From contig NZ_LMFO01000034.1 in NCBI RefSeq assembly GCF_001426865.1, positions 155,881 to 219,880 on the forward strand: 64,000 bases of DNA, read 5' to 3'. The DNA is from Paenibacillus sp. Root52. Lineage in GTDB: Bacteria > Bacillota > Bacilli > Paenibacillales > Paenibacillaceae. The notes below the pieces were generated by a model. The model ran no database searches. It had not been told where the DNA came from and worked only from the letters and a program-made list of their open reading frames with translations. Both the position numbers and the translations under genes were made by a program. Positions 43,070 to 51,116 of this stretch are shown here, piece after piece. Within the stretch, counting starts at the first letter, position 1. Each line of letters opens with the position of its first letter.

Positions 43070-43187
43070 GAATCAATTTCATAAACCCTTTAGCGGCTTC
43101 AATCCAGGCTAGATGTAGATCAAAACGAATCAATTTATCTACGGCTAGTTATACCTACTCCATTTTAGTGAGTTATGAAATTGATTC
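43070..43187. repeat. GAATCAATTT motif, three copies, one inverted
   Basis: GAATCAATTTCATAA (43070-43084) has its exact complement at 43173-43187, and GAATCAATTTA recurs at 43127-43137. All lie in the 270-bp gap before the thiamine-binding-type gene, possibly as operator sites. Confidence 0.5.
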
Positions 43188-43246
43188 CAATAGACTAAAT
43201 TCAGCGGCAACGGTTGTTCACGAATGCCCAGAGGAGGCGAAGCAGC

Positions 43247-43573
43247 ATGGCCATAGCAGAGGTAACAGTGATTCCAATTGGAACAGGCACGACAAGTCTG
43301 AGCAGTTATGTCGCAGACATGCAGAAGGTGTTGGAACATCAGCGGGGCATTACATATCAACTCACCTCAATGAGCACCATTATCGAAGGGCCGCTTAACG
43401 AAGTCTTCACAGCGATTGCAGCTCTGCACGAAGCTCCGTTTCTATCAGGCGCCCAGCGCGTCTCCACTTCCGTCAAGATTGATGATCGTCGTGATAAGCC
43501 AGATGCCTCAAGCATACAGAAGTTGCAGTCGGTGAATGACAAGCTTGCCTCTATGCCTCAGCGCCCGAATTAA
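43247..43573 (+). CDS. MTH1187/YqgV-family thiamine-binding protein
   Basis: 108 residues of the DUF77-type ferredoxin-like fold: AIAEVTVIPIGTGTTSLSSYVADMQKVLE, then YQLTSMSTIIEGPLNEVFTAIAALHEAPF, and RVSTSVKIDDRRDKP at the end. Such proteins bind thiamine or a related pyrimidine in the cytoplasm and often pair with a transporter; none is adjacent. GAGGAGG (43231-43237) sets ATG 43247. Confidence 0.85.
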   Translation: MAIAEVTVIPIGTGTTSLSSYVADMQKVLEHQRGITYQLTSMSTIIEGPLNEVFTAIAALHEAPFLSGAQRVSTSVKIDDRRDKPDASSIQKLQSVNDKLASMPQRPN

Positions 43574-43681
43574 TTAGATAACAGGCTTAGCCCGTAATAA
43601 TGAACCTGTACATGCTCACCTATATGAACTTTTTCGTAACCAAGTTCTCCTAGAGAAAAAAGAAAGTTTTCTAATAAAAAT

Positions 43682-43712
43682 GAATACCCCAACCCTTAGG
43701 GTTGGGGTATTC
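43682..43712. terminator. Bidirectional terminator between the thiamine-binding and lipoprotein genes
   Basis: Perfect 14-bp arms GAATACCCCAACCC (43682-43695) and its complement (43699-43712) with a TTA loop. Confidence 0.9.
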
Positions 43713-43728
43713 AAAATACATCATGTAT

Positions 43729-44853
43729 TTAATCTGCTACTACCAAAGACGCACCAATGAGAGTGGAATTGGTAAAACCGCCACCAACATTCTGGAACGA
43801 GTAGTTTGTAATAGGCAACCCGATGACTGTAGCAAAATCCCCATCAAGCAAATCTCCAGTTGTTGCAGGGTACAATGCTGTAATGTAGTTCCCATTATCA
43901 TCCATCACGAGAACGATAGAGAACGTGGAACCAAGAGAATTATCTTCTTCGACTTGAACGACCTGCCCACTAACTTTCACAAACTTTTCGAAATAGTTGG
44001 CTACATTTTTATTCAGATGTCGAGTCGTTACGTTTGAGTCTACGAGACCTTTTACATTTTTGCGAAGTTCTGCAGTACTTGCAGGAAATAGATCACTATG
44101 TTTTGCGAAGAAATCATAAGAAGTTTGATCTAATACACCTGTATCAGATGTGACATATGGCGTTAAGCTATTGAAAAAATCGGCAACAGCAACTCCAGCA
44201 GCGTTAGCATTAGGCGTTTGATCCAGAGTAGCAGAAATGCTTAAGGAGTCGATGATTTGATTCACTTCATCTTGGTCGTAGGAATCCTTGGCGTAAGTTA
44301 ACGTCATGCTATACAGATCCGTAGTGGACGGAATCATATATTGAACAAGAACCACTTCTGTACCGGTATTATTTGTATATGTTCCCTCTAGAACACCTGC
44401 ATTATATTCTTTGTAAGGTTTGTTTGTGTAGTTGGTCTTTTTATACTCAGAGATACCGATCGCGGAACCATTCTGCAGATAATAGTTAGCCGTGTTATTG
44501 GCGAATTCTTCAGGATCAACTGAACCGGATGCACTGGCTTCAATGGTAAAATTAATATTATCTGCGAATTCTGTTGATGATGATTGATCCGAGAACGCAG
44601 CTTTTATTGCTGGTGCATTCCATTGGCTAGTATCTACACTTTTCCAGTTTTCTGGGTATGAGAAGGAGAAACCTTCCCCATTATATGTAGCGAACTTAGC
44701 AGCTTCAGCAGAGACCGTTTCAACAGGGGCAGTTTCAGTTGCAGCAGTTGTCTCTGGAGTTGTAGTTGTAGTATCAGCTGTCTTTGGTGTTTCTGAATTA
44801 CCGCATGCACTAAGCAATGCAGCTAATGCTAAAATTGATATAAGCTTTTTCAT
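43729..44853 (-). CDS. Lipoprotein with Thr-rich linker and OB-like C-terminal domain
   Basis: About 374 residues. The lipobox LLSAC (Cys17) is followed by a Thr/Glu-rich linker (DTTTTTPETTAATETAP), a PsbP-like middle domain (YNGEGFSFSYPENWKSVDTS ... TLTYAKDSYDQ) and a C-terminal segment (KFVKVSGQVVQVEEDNSLGSTFSIVLVMDD) that looks like an OB-fold lipid- or peptide-binding module. It should be exposed on the outer face of the membrane. ATG 44853 follows AGGAGAAG and lies 14 bp behind an XRE regulator gene. The function is unknown. Confidence 0.75.
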   Translation of the reverse strand: MKKLISILALAALLSACGNSETPKTADTTTTTPETTAATETAPVETVSAEAAKFATYNGEGFSFSYPENWKSVDTSQWNAPAIKAAFSDQSSSTEFADNINFTIEASASGSVDPEEFANNTANYYLQNGSAIGISEYKKTNYTNKPYKEYNAGVLEGTYTNNTGTEVVLVQYMIPSTTDLYSMTLTYAKDSYDQDEVNQIIDSLSISATLDQTPNANAAGVAVADFFNSLTPYVTSDTGVLDQTSYDFFAKHSDLFPASTAELRKNVKGLVDSNVTTRHLNKNVANYFEKFVKVSGQVVQVEEDNSLGSTFSIVLVMDDNGNYITALYPATTGDLLDGDFATVIGLPITNYSFQNVGGGFTNSTLIGASLVVAD

Positions 44854-44867
44854 GTATCTAACTTCTC

Positions 44868-45299
44868 CTAGTGTGTTCCCCATCGGATGGGATTTTTTCT
44901 AATGTCCTCTTGTGTTTGATCTTGCTTTAGTTCTAATCCTTCATAATTGTGTGTGATAAATTCAAAAAAATGTTTAGTCTCATTCTTGAGTTGATCTGGT
45001 GCGTTGAGAAACTCTTTTAAAAAGACACCATAGACAGGATGACTCATATAAAAGGAAAACTTCGCGTTTAATTCCCTTGCTGAGCTTTTCAACGGTTCTG
45101 AGTTTAGACCGATAAGATAATCGGCACTTGTCTCCAAGACTGTCACCAAGCGAGACAAAGCATCAGGATCTGGCTTCCTATGGTTAGTTTCATACCGGGA
45201 CAATTGAACTATAGTGAGCTGTGTTTTCTCTGATAAATCCTTTTGAGATAGCCCCTTAAGTTCCCTTAAATGTTTGATGCGTTCACCCAGGGTTGACAT
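44868..45299 (-). CDS. XRE-family helix-turn-helix regulator
   Basis: 143 residues. The N-terminal Cro/CI-type HTH (IKHLRELKGLSQKDLSEKTQLTIVQLSRYETNHRKPDPDALSRLV, about 8-54) is followed by a helical domain of unknown ligand. It is transcribed with the lipoprotein gene just behind it. Two TACC-N5-GGTA palindromes lie upstream and are probably its operators, so it likely controls its own operon. Confidence 0.87.
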   Translation of the reverse strand: MSTLGERIKHLRELKGLSQKDLSEKTQLTIVQLSRYETNHRKPDPDALSRLVTVLETSADYLIGLNSEPLKSSARELNAKFSFYMSHPVYGVFLKEFLNAPDQLKNETKHFFEFITHNYEGLELKQDQTQEDIRKNPIRWGTH

Positions 45300-45356
45300 A
45301 GACTCTCCTTCCTATGTAATAGCAAAATAATAACATTACTAAATAATTGAGAAAGT

Positions 45357-45424
45357 AAAATTACCAAAAAGGTAATTTTAGCACTATTTATAAAAAATAT
45401 CCTCACAAAAATACCGTTAAGGTA
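45357..45424. promoter_or_regulatory. Repeated operators of the XRE regulator
   Basis: AAAATTACC-N5-GGTAATTTT (45357-45379) is a perfect palindrome. TACC-N5-GGTA (45412-45424) repeats its core, centres 50 bp apart, upstream of the XRE gene. Confidence 0.65.
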
Positions 45425-45721
45425 ACGTTGGTGAAAGTGAAATAAATAAGAAACCATGAGGGCGACTTATTCTTGTGGTGGAATAATGACTGGGAATCAG
45501 GGAATAAGTCTGTGGAACCAAGTGTTGCTGGTATGTGCACTATTGAGTTTAACAAGACTCCAATACATACGTGCTTGGGGTCTCACAAGTCTAGAAGGCA
45601 TGGAGGGGTGCGGGACTTTAGATAATCCCATGGGGATCAGCCCAATTTTACCTAGAGCCCGGTCTGGAGAGGCACTGCTGCATATAGTGAACTGTACCTC
45701 AAATCGAAGGAGGGGTTTTAC

Positions 45722-45823
45722 ATGAGTGGAGTTGTAGGTGGATACGGCGGCTGGACATCGACTGGCGCGATTCTGGTTTTGTTCATTCTGTTGGTTATCA
45801 TCACTAAGGCGTTCCTCGTTTAA
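45722..45823 (+). CDS. YjcZ-family small membrane protein, copy 1
   Basis: 33 residues: a Gly-rich start (MSGVVGGYGGW) and one membrane helix (STGAILVLFILLVIITK). This is the layout of YjcZ/SscA proteins, which are spore-associated in Bacillus. AAGGAGG is 8 bases before the ATG. It forms a likely operon with copy 2. Too short for usual ORF calling. Confidence 0.87.
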   Translation: MSGVVGGYGGWTSTGAILVLFILLVIITKAFLV

Positions 45824-45869
45824 AACATTTCCATGATCTGAATATTCTAAACATAAGGGAGGGTTCTCA

Positions 45870-45977
45870 ATGAGCGAAGTAGTTGGAGGCGTAGGATACG
45901 GCGGCTGGACATCCACTGGTGCGATCTTGGTTTTGTTCATTCTCCTCGTAATCATCACTAAATCCTTCTGGTTATAA
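45870..45977 (+). CDS. YjcZ-family small membrane protein, copy 2
   Basis: 35 residues (MSEVVGGVGYGGWTSTGAI...) nearly identical in its helix to copy 1, ending in KSFWL. AAGGGAGGG precedes the ATG. It lies 46 bp behind copy 1 and ends at a strong terminator. Probably arose by local duplication. Confidence 0.87.
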   Translation: MSEVVGGVGYGGWTSTGAILVLFILLVIITKSFWL

Positions 45978-45987
45978 TGATGAAGAG

Positions 45988-46014
45988 CTCTACCGGGTAA
46001 CCGGTGGAGTTTTT
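45988..46014 (+). terminator. Terminator after YjcZ copies 1 and 2
   Basis: CTCTACCGG (45988-45996), loop GTAA, CCGGTGGAG (46001-46009), then TTTTT. Confidence 0.9.
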
Positions 46015-46167
46015 ATAGTGGACAAGCTTCGGTAGGTGACTTGATACATAAAACGAATATGACCAAACAAAGTGCCCATTTTGTCAAAAACAAGGCTTTC
46101 GCCCGGTCCAGAGGTAGGCTAAATACATAGCTTAGGGGTGTAGGCAAATGCTAAGGAGGAATGAACG

Positions 46168-46467
46168 ATGAGCGAAGTAAAACCAAACTCACCGAACGGA
46201 CAGGGACACGTATATGGACAAATGGGAGGTCATGAGCATATGTACGGACAATACACAGGTCATGAAGCATATGGTTATGGATGTGGCGTACCTATGGGAT
46301 ATGGATATGGTTATGGTCATCAACCTAATCAAGCACCCGTAATGCAAGGATATCATCACGGCTATGGTACTCCTTGTAAGCATGGTGGCGGAAGCTGGGG
46401 TTCAATGGGAACAATACTTGTATTGTTCATTCTGCTTGTCATCATCTCCAAAACGATGTTTATCTAA
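46168..46467 (+). CDS. YjcZ-family protein with Gly/Tyr/His-rich extension, copy 3
   Basis: 99 residues. The C-terminal helix (GSMGTILVLFILLVIISKTMFI) is the YjcZ module of the two upstream genes. The N-terminal 70 residues are a low-complexity region rich in Gly, Tyr, His and Met (GYGYGYGHQPNQAPVMQGYH, with two Cys), like spore-coat morphogenetic or coat proteins. AAGGAGG precedes the ATG. It has its own terminator behind it. A spore-coat or membrane role is plausible but inferred. Confidence 0.82.
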   Translation: MSEVKPNSPNGQGHVYGQMGGHEHMYGQYTGHEAYGYGCGVPMGYGYGYGHQPNQAPVMQGYHHGYGTPCKHGGGSWGSMGTILVLFILLVIISKTMFI

Positions 46468-46523
46468 TTGACGAATAGAAAGCTTCTTATAGAGAGGGAA
46501 TAAAGTGTAAATGAAATAATGCG

Positions 46524-46550
46524 GGTGCCGAGTAGATCGGCGCCTTTTTT
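46524..46550 (+). terminator. Terminator after YjcZ copy 3
   Basis: GGTGCCGA (46524-46531) pairs with TCGGCGCC (46537-46544), then TTTTTT. Confidence 0.88.
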
Positions 46551-46582
46551 CTTTTGCTCTTATGTCCGTAGACATGTTGTAA

Positions 46583-47161
46583 TCCAACCTGCATTTTAAT
46601 CTGCATTATGTTCAGCCTCTAGGAGAAGAGCTTCTGCTCGTTGGAGCACGCAGCCGCTATTATGGGCAGGATCGCTATGATCTGAATGGCAAAATTGTTG
46701 ACCGAGAGGGTCAATTACAGCATGAACTGCTGCTGGGAGATGGGATCGAACGAGTGCAGACAAGTATCGAAGGGAACATATGGACAAGTTACTTTGATGA
46801 AGGGGTATTTGGAAATTTCGGGTGGACTGAGCTTGTCGGTGCTCCTGGATTAATCGCGTGGAATAGACAGGGCGAGCAGATCTATGTGAACACCAAGGCA
46901 GATATTGCAGATTGTTATGCACTTAATGTGCTGTCCGATCAGGAGGTGTGGTTCTATTATTACACGGACTTCCAGTTAGGACGGATCACAGATCCGTATG
47001 ACCAGCCTCAGGTATCGTTAGTTGAGACAGGCTGTCTGGTTCTCATGTCGTTGCTACGAATGGAACATTAGTGTTGTTTCAAAGCGGATGAACTGAATGT
47101 ACTGGATGGAAGAAAGGATCAGTTACTGTTCAAGGAACGTAGCCATCTGTACATGGTCTAA
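46583..47161 (+). pseudogene. Decayed gene of a conserved hypothetical protein
   Basis: The frame from 46583 reads protein-like sequence without a proper start (HYVQPLGEELLLVGARSRYY, LLLGDGIERVQTSIEGNIW, SYFDEGVFGNFGW) until 47071. I recall the GDGI...IWVSYFDEGVFGN pattern from a widespread uncharacterised family. Past about 47030 the frame breaks, and plausible C-terminal sequence continues in another frame (DELNVLDGRKDQLLFKERSHLY, ending TAA 47159-47161). The 5' part is missing after the TAA at 46580. Confidence 0.65.
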
Positions 47162-47242
47162 TTGGATGAGTTACCTAGCGTATAAGATCGGTAAAGTTGC
47201 CACGGGCATAGGATGATCTGAATATGAATGGACATGGAAAAA

Positions 47243-47265
47243 CACCCGGAACCCAATTCCGGGTG
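47243..47265. terminator. Hairpin after the decayed gene
   Basis: Perfect 9-bp arms CACCCGGAA (47243-47251) and TTCCGGGTG (47257-47265), then CTTTGTG; preceded by an A tract. Confidence 0.75.
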
Positions 47266-47269
47266 CTTT

Positions 47270-47700
47270 GTGTGTGTATGTTTTCAATCTTCTCAAGAAT
47301 AAGTGACTTCCAAAACAACAAAAGCCCTACCTCTCTTTTGTCCTTGCGGCTCCGATGACCGCGCCAGTGTGAATGGGAAAATCTTGTGAAACTCTGTTAT
47401 ACCGGGTCATGTGATGCAGGTTCTTCAATCTCCATAGGTTAGTGAACAATTCGCTGCGGTCGCAGCATGAAGAAAATATTCCGGGGTTAAAAGAAGACAG
47501 AAAATCATTTGAGGTTTAAAACCAACTCTTAGAGTATACCACACTCTGTAATTTTTTGCAAGATAAAGGAAAGAGAGCTTGTTCCACAGCCATTGTGCCG
47601 TGTAAATATGATGATCTGAATAGACGTGGTTAGAGTGGAGTAGAGTCGCAGATTATATCATGATGTATGGAAATAATTCAGAAAATTTCATGTTTTCTCT
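47270..47700. other. Non-coding stretch before the sigma-factor operon
   Basis: No credible ORF. A perfect GCTGCG/CGCAGC hairpin lies near 47453-47466. The region 47290-47480 is GC-richer than the flanks and could be structured, but I match it to no known RNA. A weak TCTTCA-17-TATAAT promoter (TATAAT at 47739-47744) stands before the sigma gene. Confidence 0.35.
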
Positions 47701-47774
47701 TCAAAGGTGTAATCCTCTTCAAATGTTTCAACGTAGGTTATAATATGGGGGAGCATAATGAAAGGAGCCCTCGG

Positions 47775-48371
47775 ATGACAGAATCGATGGATGACAGCAG
47801 ATTAATGCGTCAGATTGCAGAGCGAGATGCTTCAGCGCTGGAACTTTTATATGACCGCTACGAGCGGGCTGTATATTCCTTTGCTTATCGGATCGTGGGT
47901 GATCCCATGACGGCAGAGGAAACGGTTCAAGAGCTGTTCTTGCGTGTCTGGAATAACGCTGAACGATACGAGGCCTCACAGGGGAAGCTGACCACATGGA
48001 TGTTTGCGATCACACGCAACATCGCAGTGGACATGCTGAGGCGTAAGTCCAAAGGGGCAGCCACAACGACGGTGGAGCAAGAAACACTGACGGCGTATGC
48101 CGATGAATATACGAATACAGAAGCAGAAGTAGAACGTAAATGGGAAGGCACTCGAATTAAGGAGGCGCTATCTCAGTTGAATGGTGATCAGCAACAGGTG
48201 ATCGAATCGATCTACTATGCCGGGTTAACGCAACAGGAGGTATCCAGCAGATTCGGGATTCCGCTAGGTACAGTGAAGAGCCGTGTCAGGCTTGCGATGA
48301 GACAGTTACAGAAGCTGCTCGCCGATGCTGAATTGCATTCAGACACGGGAAGGGAGGGCATACATCCATGA
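47775..48371 (+). CDS. ECF-type RNA polymerase sigma factor
   Basis: 198 residues with region 2 (LYDRYERAVYSFAYRIVGDPMTAEETVQELFLRVW ... GKLTTWMFAITRNIAVDMLRR) and region 4 (LNGDQQQVIESIYYAGLTQQEVSSRFGIPLGTVKSRVRLAMRQL), no region 3, as in extracytoplasmic-function sigmas of the SigK-like group. AAAGGAG (47761-47767) sets ATG 47775, shortening a longer open frame. It overlaps the anti-sigma gene by 4 bp. Confidence 0.92.
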   Translation: MTESMDDSRLMRQIAERDASALELLYDRYERAVYSFAYRIVGDPMTAEETVQELFLRVWNNAERYEASQGKLTTWMFAITRNIAVDMLRRKSKGAATTTVEQETLTAYADEYTNTEAEVERKWEGTRIKEALSQLNGDQQQVIESIYYAGLTQQEVSSRFGIPLGTVKSRVRLAMRQLQKLLADAELHSDTGREGIHP

Positions 48372-49351
48372 TAGAACGACATGAGGAGTGGTCTGATCTG
48401 GCACCGATGTATGTGCTAGGTGGGCTGGAAGCAGAGGAAGTGGAGGCATTCGAAGCACACTTGAAGGAATGTGATGCTTGCCGCCAAGAGGTGAAAGAAT
48501 TGCAGGAAGTAACGGGCTTCCTGCCACTAGCGGCGGAACCTGTGGCACCGCCGCCAGGCATGAGAGCACGTGTGCTAAGCAACGTGCTCGGACAATCGCA
48601 GGAGGGAGCCGAGGCGAAGCCGGCCACCGCTCCTGCGCAGCCTGAAGCACCTGCTGTGCTTCAGGCAGATCTTGCGCCGCTCCGCGGAGAGGCGGCGCAG
48701 CCCGAGCCAGGCCTGCCGCCGGTAACGGCGGTGCCTGCGGCTCGGGCGGAAGAGGCTGCACAGGCACAGCCGTTGCAGCCTGGAGGGCGCGCGCGTCCGC
48801 GCGGCAGCCGCGCATGGCGCGTGGCGAGCGCTGGCCTTGCGGCGGCGGCGCTGGTGCTGGCGATCTACGCAGCACAGCTGCAGAGCCAGCTCAGCTTGCT
48901 GACGCAGCAAGCTGCCGGGTCAGCAACAGCGCAAGCGCAGCTCGCCGAGGCGCAGGCGCAGAATGCGCAGCTGCAAGAGCAGCTAGCGTCAGCGTTAGCG
49001 CCTGCCCAAGGCATGCAGACAGGCGAAGCCGTCAAGCTTAGCCCTGCAACGCAGGACATTGTAGCGCAAGGTCTCGCAACGATTGTCATCGACAATAAGG
49101 GCACTCATCTCGTCGTGCAAGCGGAGAACTTGCCTGCGCTGGAGGGGAAAGAGGCATTTCAGGTATGGTTGATCAAGGGGGATACCCCGCAGAATGCCGG
49201 AACGTTCCTAAGTCGCGATGGCACTGGAGCCGTGTATTACACCTTAGAATCGGTGAATGATTATGATACCGTAGCGATTACCCTAGAGCCGGATGCACAG
49301 GGTGATCAGCCGCGAGGTACGATGATTTTAGCCGCCAAAATAAAAGGATAA
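48368..49351 (+). CDS. RskA-type zinc-binding anti-sigma factor
   Basis: The 327-residue protein has an N-terminal anti-sigma domain with the zinc motif HxxxCxxC (His31, Cys35, Cys38), a long Ala/Pro/Gln-rich linker (about 75-155), one membrane helix (about 157-175), a Gln/Ala-rich coiled coil (about 178-210) and a C-terminal RskA domain (FQVWLIKGDTPQNAGTFLSRDGTGAVYYTLE). It should hold the co-encoded sigma factor at the membrane until an outside signal releases it. The linker and coiled-coil DNA is strongly GC-rich compared with the rest. Confidence 0.9.
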   Translation: MIERHEEWSDLAPMYVLGGLEAEEVEAFEAHLKECDACRQEVKELQEVTGFLPLAAEPVAPPPGMRARVLSNVLGQSQEGAEAKPATAPAQPEAPAVLQADLAPLRGEAAQPEPGLPPVTAVPAARAEEAAQAQPLQPGGRARPRGSRAWRVASAGLAAAALVLAIYAAQLQSQLSLLTQQAAGSATAQAQLAEAQAQNAQLQEQLASALAPAQGMQTGEAVKLSPATQDIVAQGLATIVIDNKGTHLVVQAENLPALEGKEAFQVWLIKGDTPQNAGTFLSRDGTGAVYYTLESVNDYDTVAITLEPDAQGDQPRGTMILAAKIKG

Positions 49352-49370
49352 CGCTCCCTCTATATGAACC

Positions 49371-49400
49371 AAAGGCTGCTTCTCAGGAAGCAGTCTTTTT
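49371..49400 (+). terminator. Terminator of the sigma/anti-sigma operon
   Basis: AAAGGCTGCTTC, loop TCAG, GAAGCAGTCTTTTT. Confidence 0.85.
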
Positions 49401-49589
49401 GATGTGCATAGGCTCTGATCCTTCAAATTGTGATTATGAAAATATTGTAATATTGCCTCGCCTTAGATTGTATTAAAATCATTAAGTTTTTGGACTCAAA
49501 TAACCGATAATATCCTAAGAGCTATATCCTTAATCTGCCTTAGGTTTATCGAGGTAGAGTGGGTTGCACAGAGAGAGTGAGGGGTTTGG

Positions 49590-51116
49590 GTGAAAGTTTA
49601 CCGTTCCTTTATCTTACGTTTGCTGCGAAATTACCTCATCGGTTCATTAGGGGCTGTTTTTGTTGTGGGTACTGTCGTTATGGTATCTACCTTGCAAATA
49701 CCAAATATTCAATTTTTACGCTTACTAGCGATTGTATTGATTTCGCTTGTGTTTATGCTGAGTGCGGAATGGGTCGCCTTTCGTGTGCAGCTTATGCCGA
49801 TCCGGCGTTTTTTTGTAACAACAGAGCGCCATTCGAAGACGCAAATGGACAGCATGTATGAGAAAATTCATCGTTTTCCAGGACGAACTATCTACCGAAT
49901 CATGATCCCACATCTATTAGGGTTCTCACTGCCAGCTGCGGGATTAACACTATGGATGCTTGATAGGGGTTGGGTGGAGTTTCCCACCTTTTATGTTTCG
50001 CTGGCAGCAGCATGCGCCATTTTGATTGCAGTGATGCATGCGCTGATCGAATACTTCCTTACGGTTCGAGCGGTAAGGCCGCTGCTGCTGGAAATTCGCC
50101 GCCAAGGTAAGCAGCAGTTTGGGATCGAGCCCTCACTTGATGGGCGTGTGCTTGTGTCGATTCAGCGTAAGTTCCAGCTTAGTACAGCACTGATCGGGCT
50201 ATTTCCCTTGTTTTTGTTTTTCCTGGCAACGTTTATTCGGTTACAGTACATGGATCCCGAATTTGCCAAAGAGTATATCGTATGGGCGGTACTCGTTGTT
50301 GTGTTAGGGGCAGGCTTTGCGCTTGTGGGTAGCTGGCTGCTCATCCGCGATGTACGGGATCCTGTTGCTGATTTAACGAAAGAGATGAACCGAATTCAGG
50401 AAGGTGATCTGGGGAGACGAGCCCCGGATTTATATGCAGATGAATTTTCTGCACTAATATCTGGATTTAACATGATGATTAACCGGCTGGAGATGAGGCA
50501 GGAGCGTAATAGACAGCTGCTTCAGAGCTATTTCTCGACGCTAGCCGCTGCTTTGGATGCACGGGATAAGTATACGGCCGGTCATTCCATGCGGGTCGCA
50601 GAATACTCGCTTCTTATTGGCAAGCTCAGTGGCATGAATGAAGAGCAGGCTGACTTATTGTACAAATCCGCATTGCTGCATGACATCGGGAAGATTGGCA
50701 TACCTGATGAAGTTCTGTTGAAGGATGGCAAACTTAGTGATGAGGAGTTCGCAATTATTAAAACTCACCCTGTGTTGGGTGAAAATATATTGCTGCAGAT
50801 CGAGCCGGTCGATGCTATGGCAGACTTCTTACCTGGCGTCAGATCCCACCATGAACGGTATGATGGAAGAGGTTATCCAGACGGTAAGGCGGGACTAGAT
50901 ATTCCCCTCTTTGGCCGCATTATCGCCGTAGCGGATGCATTTGATGCGATGACCTCGGATCGTCCCTATCGGAATGGGATGAGCCATGAGAAGGCATTAA
51001 TGATTCTAGAAGAAGGAAAAGGATCCCAGTGGGATCCCTATTTCGCAGGTTTGTTTATTGACGAGTGGAGACGGCAACAGCATCTTCAGAAACCGTCGGA
51101 GCAGGGGATCAGTTGA
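49590..51116 (+). CDS. Membrane HD-GYP domain phosphodiesterase
   Basis: 508 residues. About six N-terminal membrane helices, a HAMP segment (about 255-315; DVRDPVADLTKEMNRIQEGDLG) and a C-terminal HD-GYP domain. Metal-site motifs are HSMRVAEYS, LLHDIGKIGIPD (His364-Asp365), THP, HHERYDGRGYP (His420) and DAFDAMTSDRPYR. Such proteins hydrolyse cyclic di-GMP in the cytoplasm. The start is GTG 49590 after TGAGGGG. Its stop abuts the stop of the convergent PAP2 gene with no gap. Confidence 0.9.
   Translation: MKVYRSFILRLLRNYLIGSLGAVFVVGTVVMVSTLQIPNIQFLRLLAIVLISLVFMLSAEWVAFRVQLMPIRRFFVTTERHSKTQMDSMYEKIHRFPGRTIYRIMIPHLLGFSLPAAGLTLWMLDRGWVEFPTFYVSLAAACAILIAVMHALIEYFLTVRAVRPLLLEIRRQGKQQFGIEPSLDGRVLVSIQRKFQLSTALIGLFPLFLFFLATFIRLQYMDPEFAKEYIVWAVLVVVLGAGFALVGSWLLIRDVRDPVADLTKEMNRIQEGDLGRRAPDLYADEFSALISGFNMMINRLEMRQERNRQLLQSYFSTLAAALDARDKYTAGHSMRVAEYSLLIGKLSGMNEEQADLLYKSALLHDIGKIGIPDEVLLKDGKLSDEEFAIIKTHPVLGENILLQIEPVDAMADFLPGVRSHHERYDGRGYPDGKAGLDIPLFGRIIAVADAFDAMTSDRPYRNGMSHEKALMILEEGKGSQWDPYFAGLFIDEWRRQQHLQKPSEQGIS

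Noticed and set aside
45456..45725. 89-codon frame upstream of the first YjcZ gene
   Set aside because: No ribosome site, no recognisable composition, and it overlaps the ribosome site and start of the real YjcZ gene.
47290..47480. Known riboswitch such as c-di-AMP (ydaO) or Mg (ykoK)
   Set aside because: Only short fragments such as CTAACC look similar; the conserved cores are missing and no fitting target gene follows.
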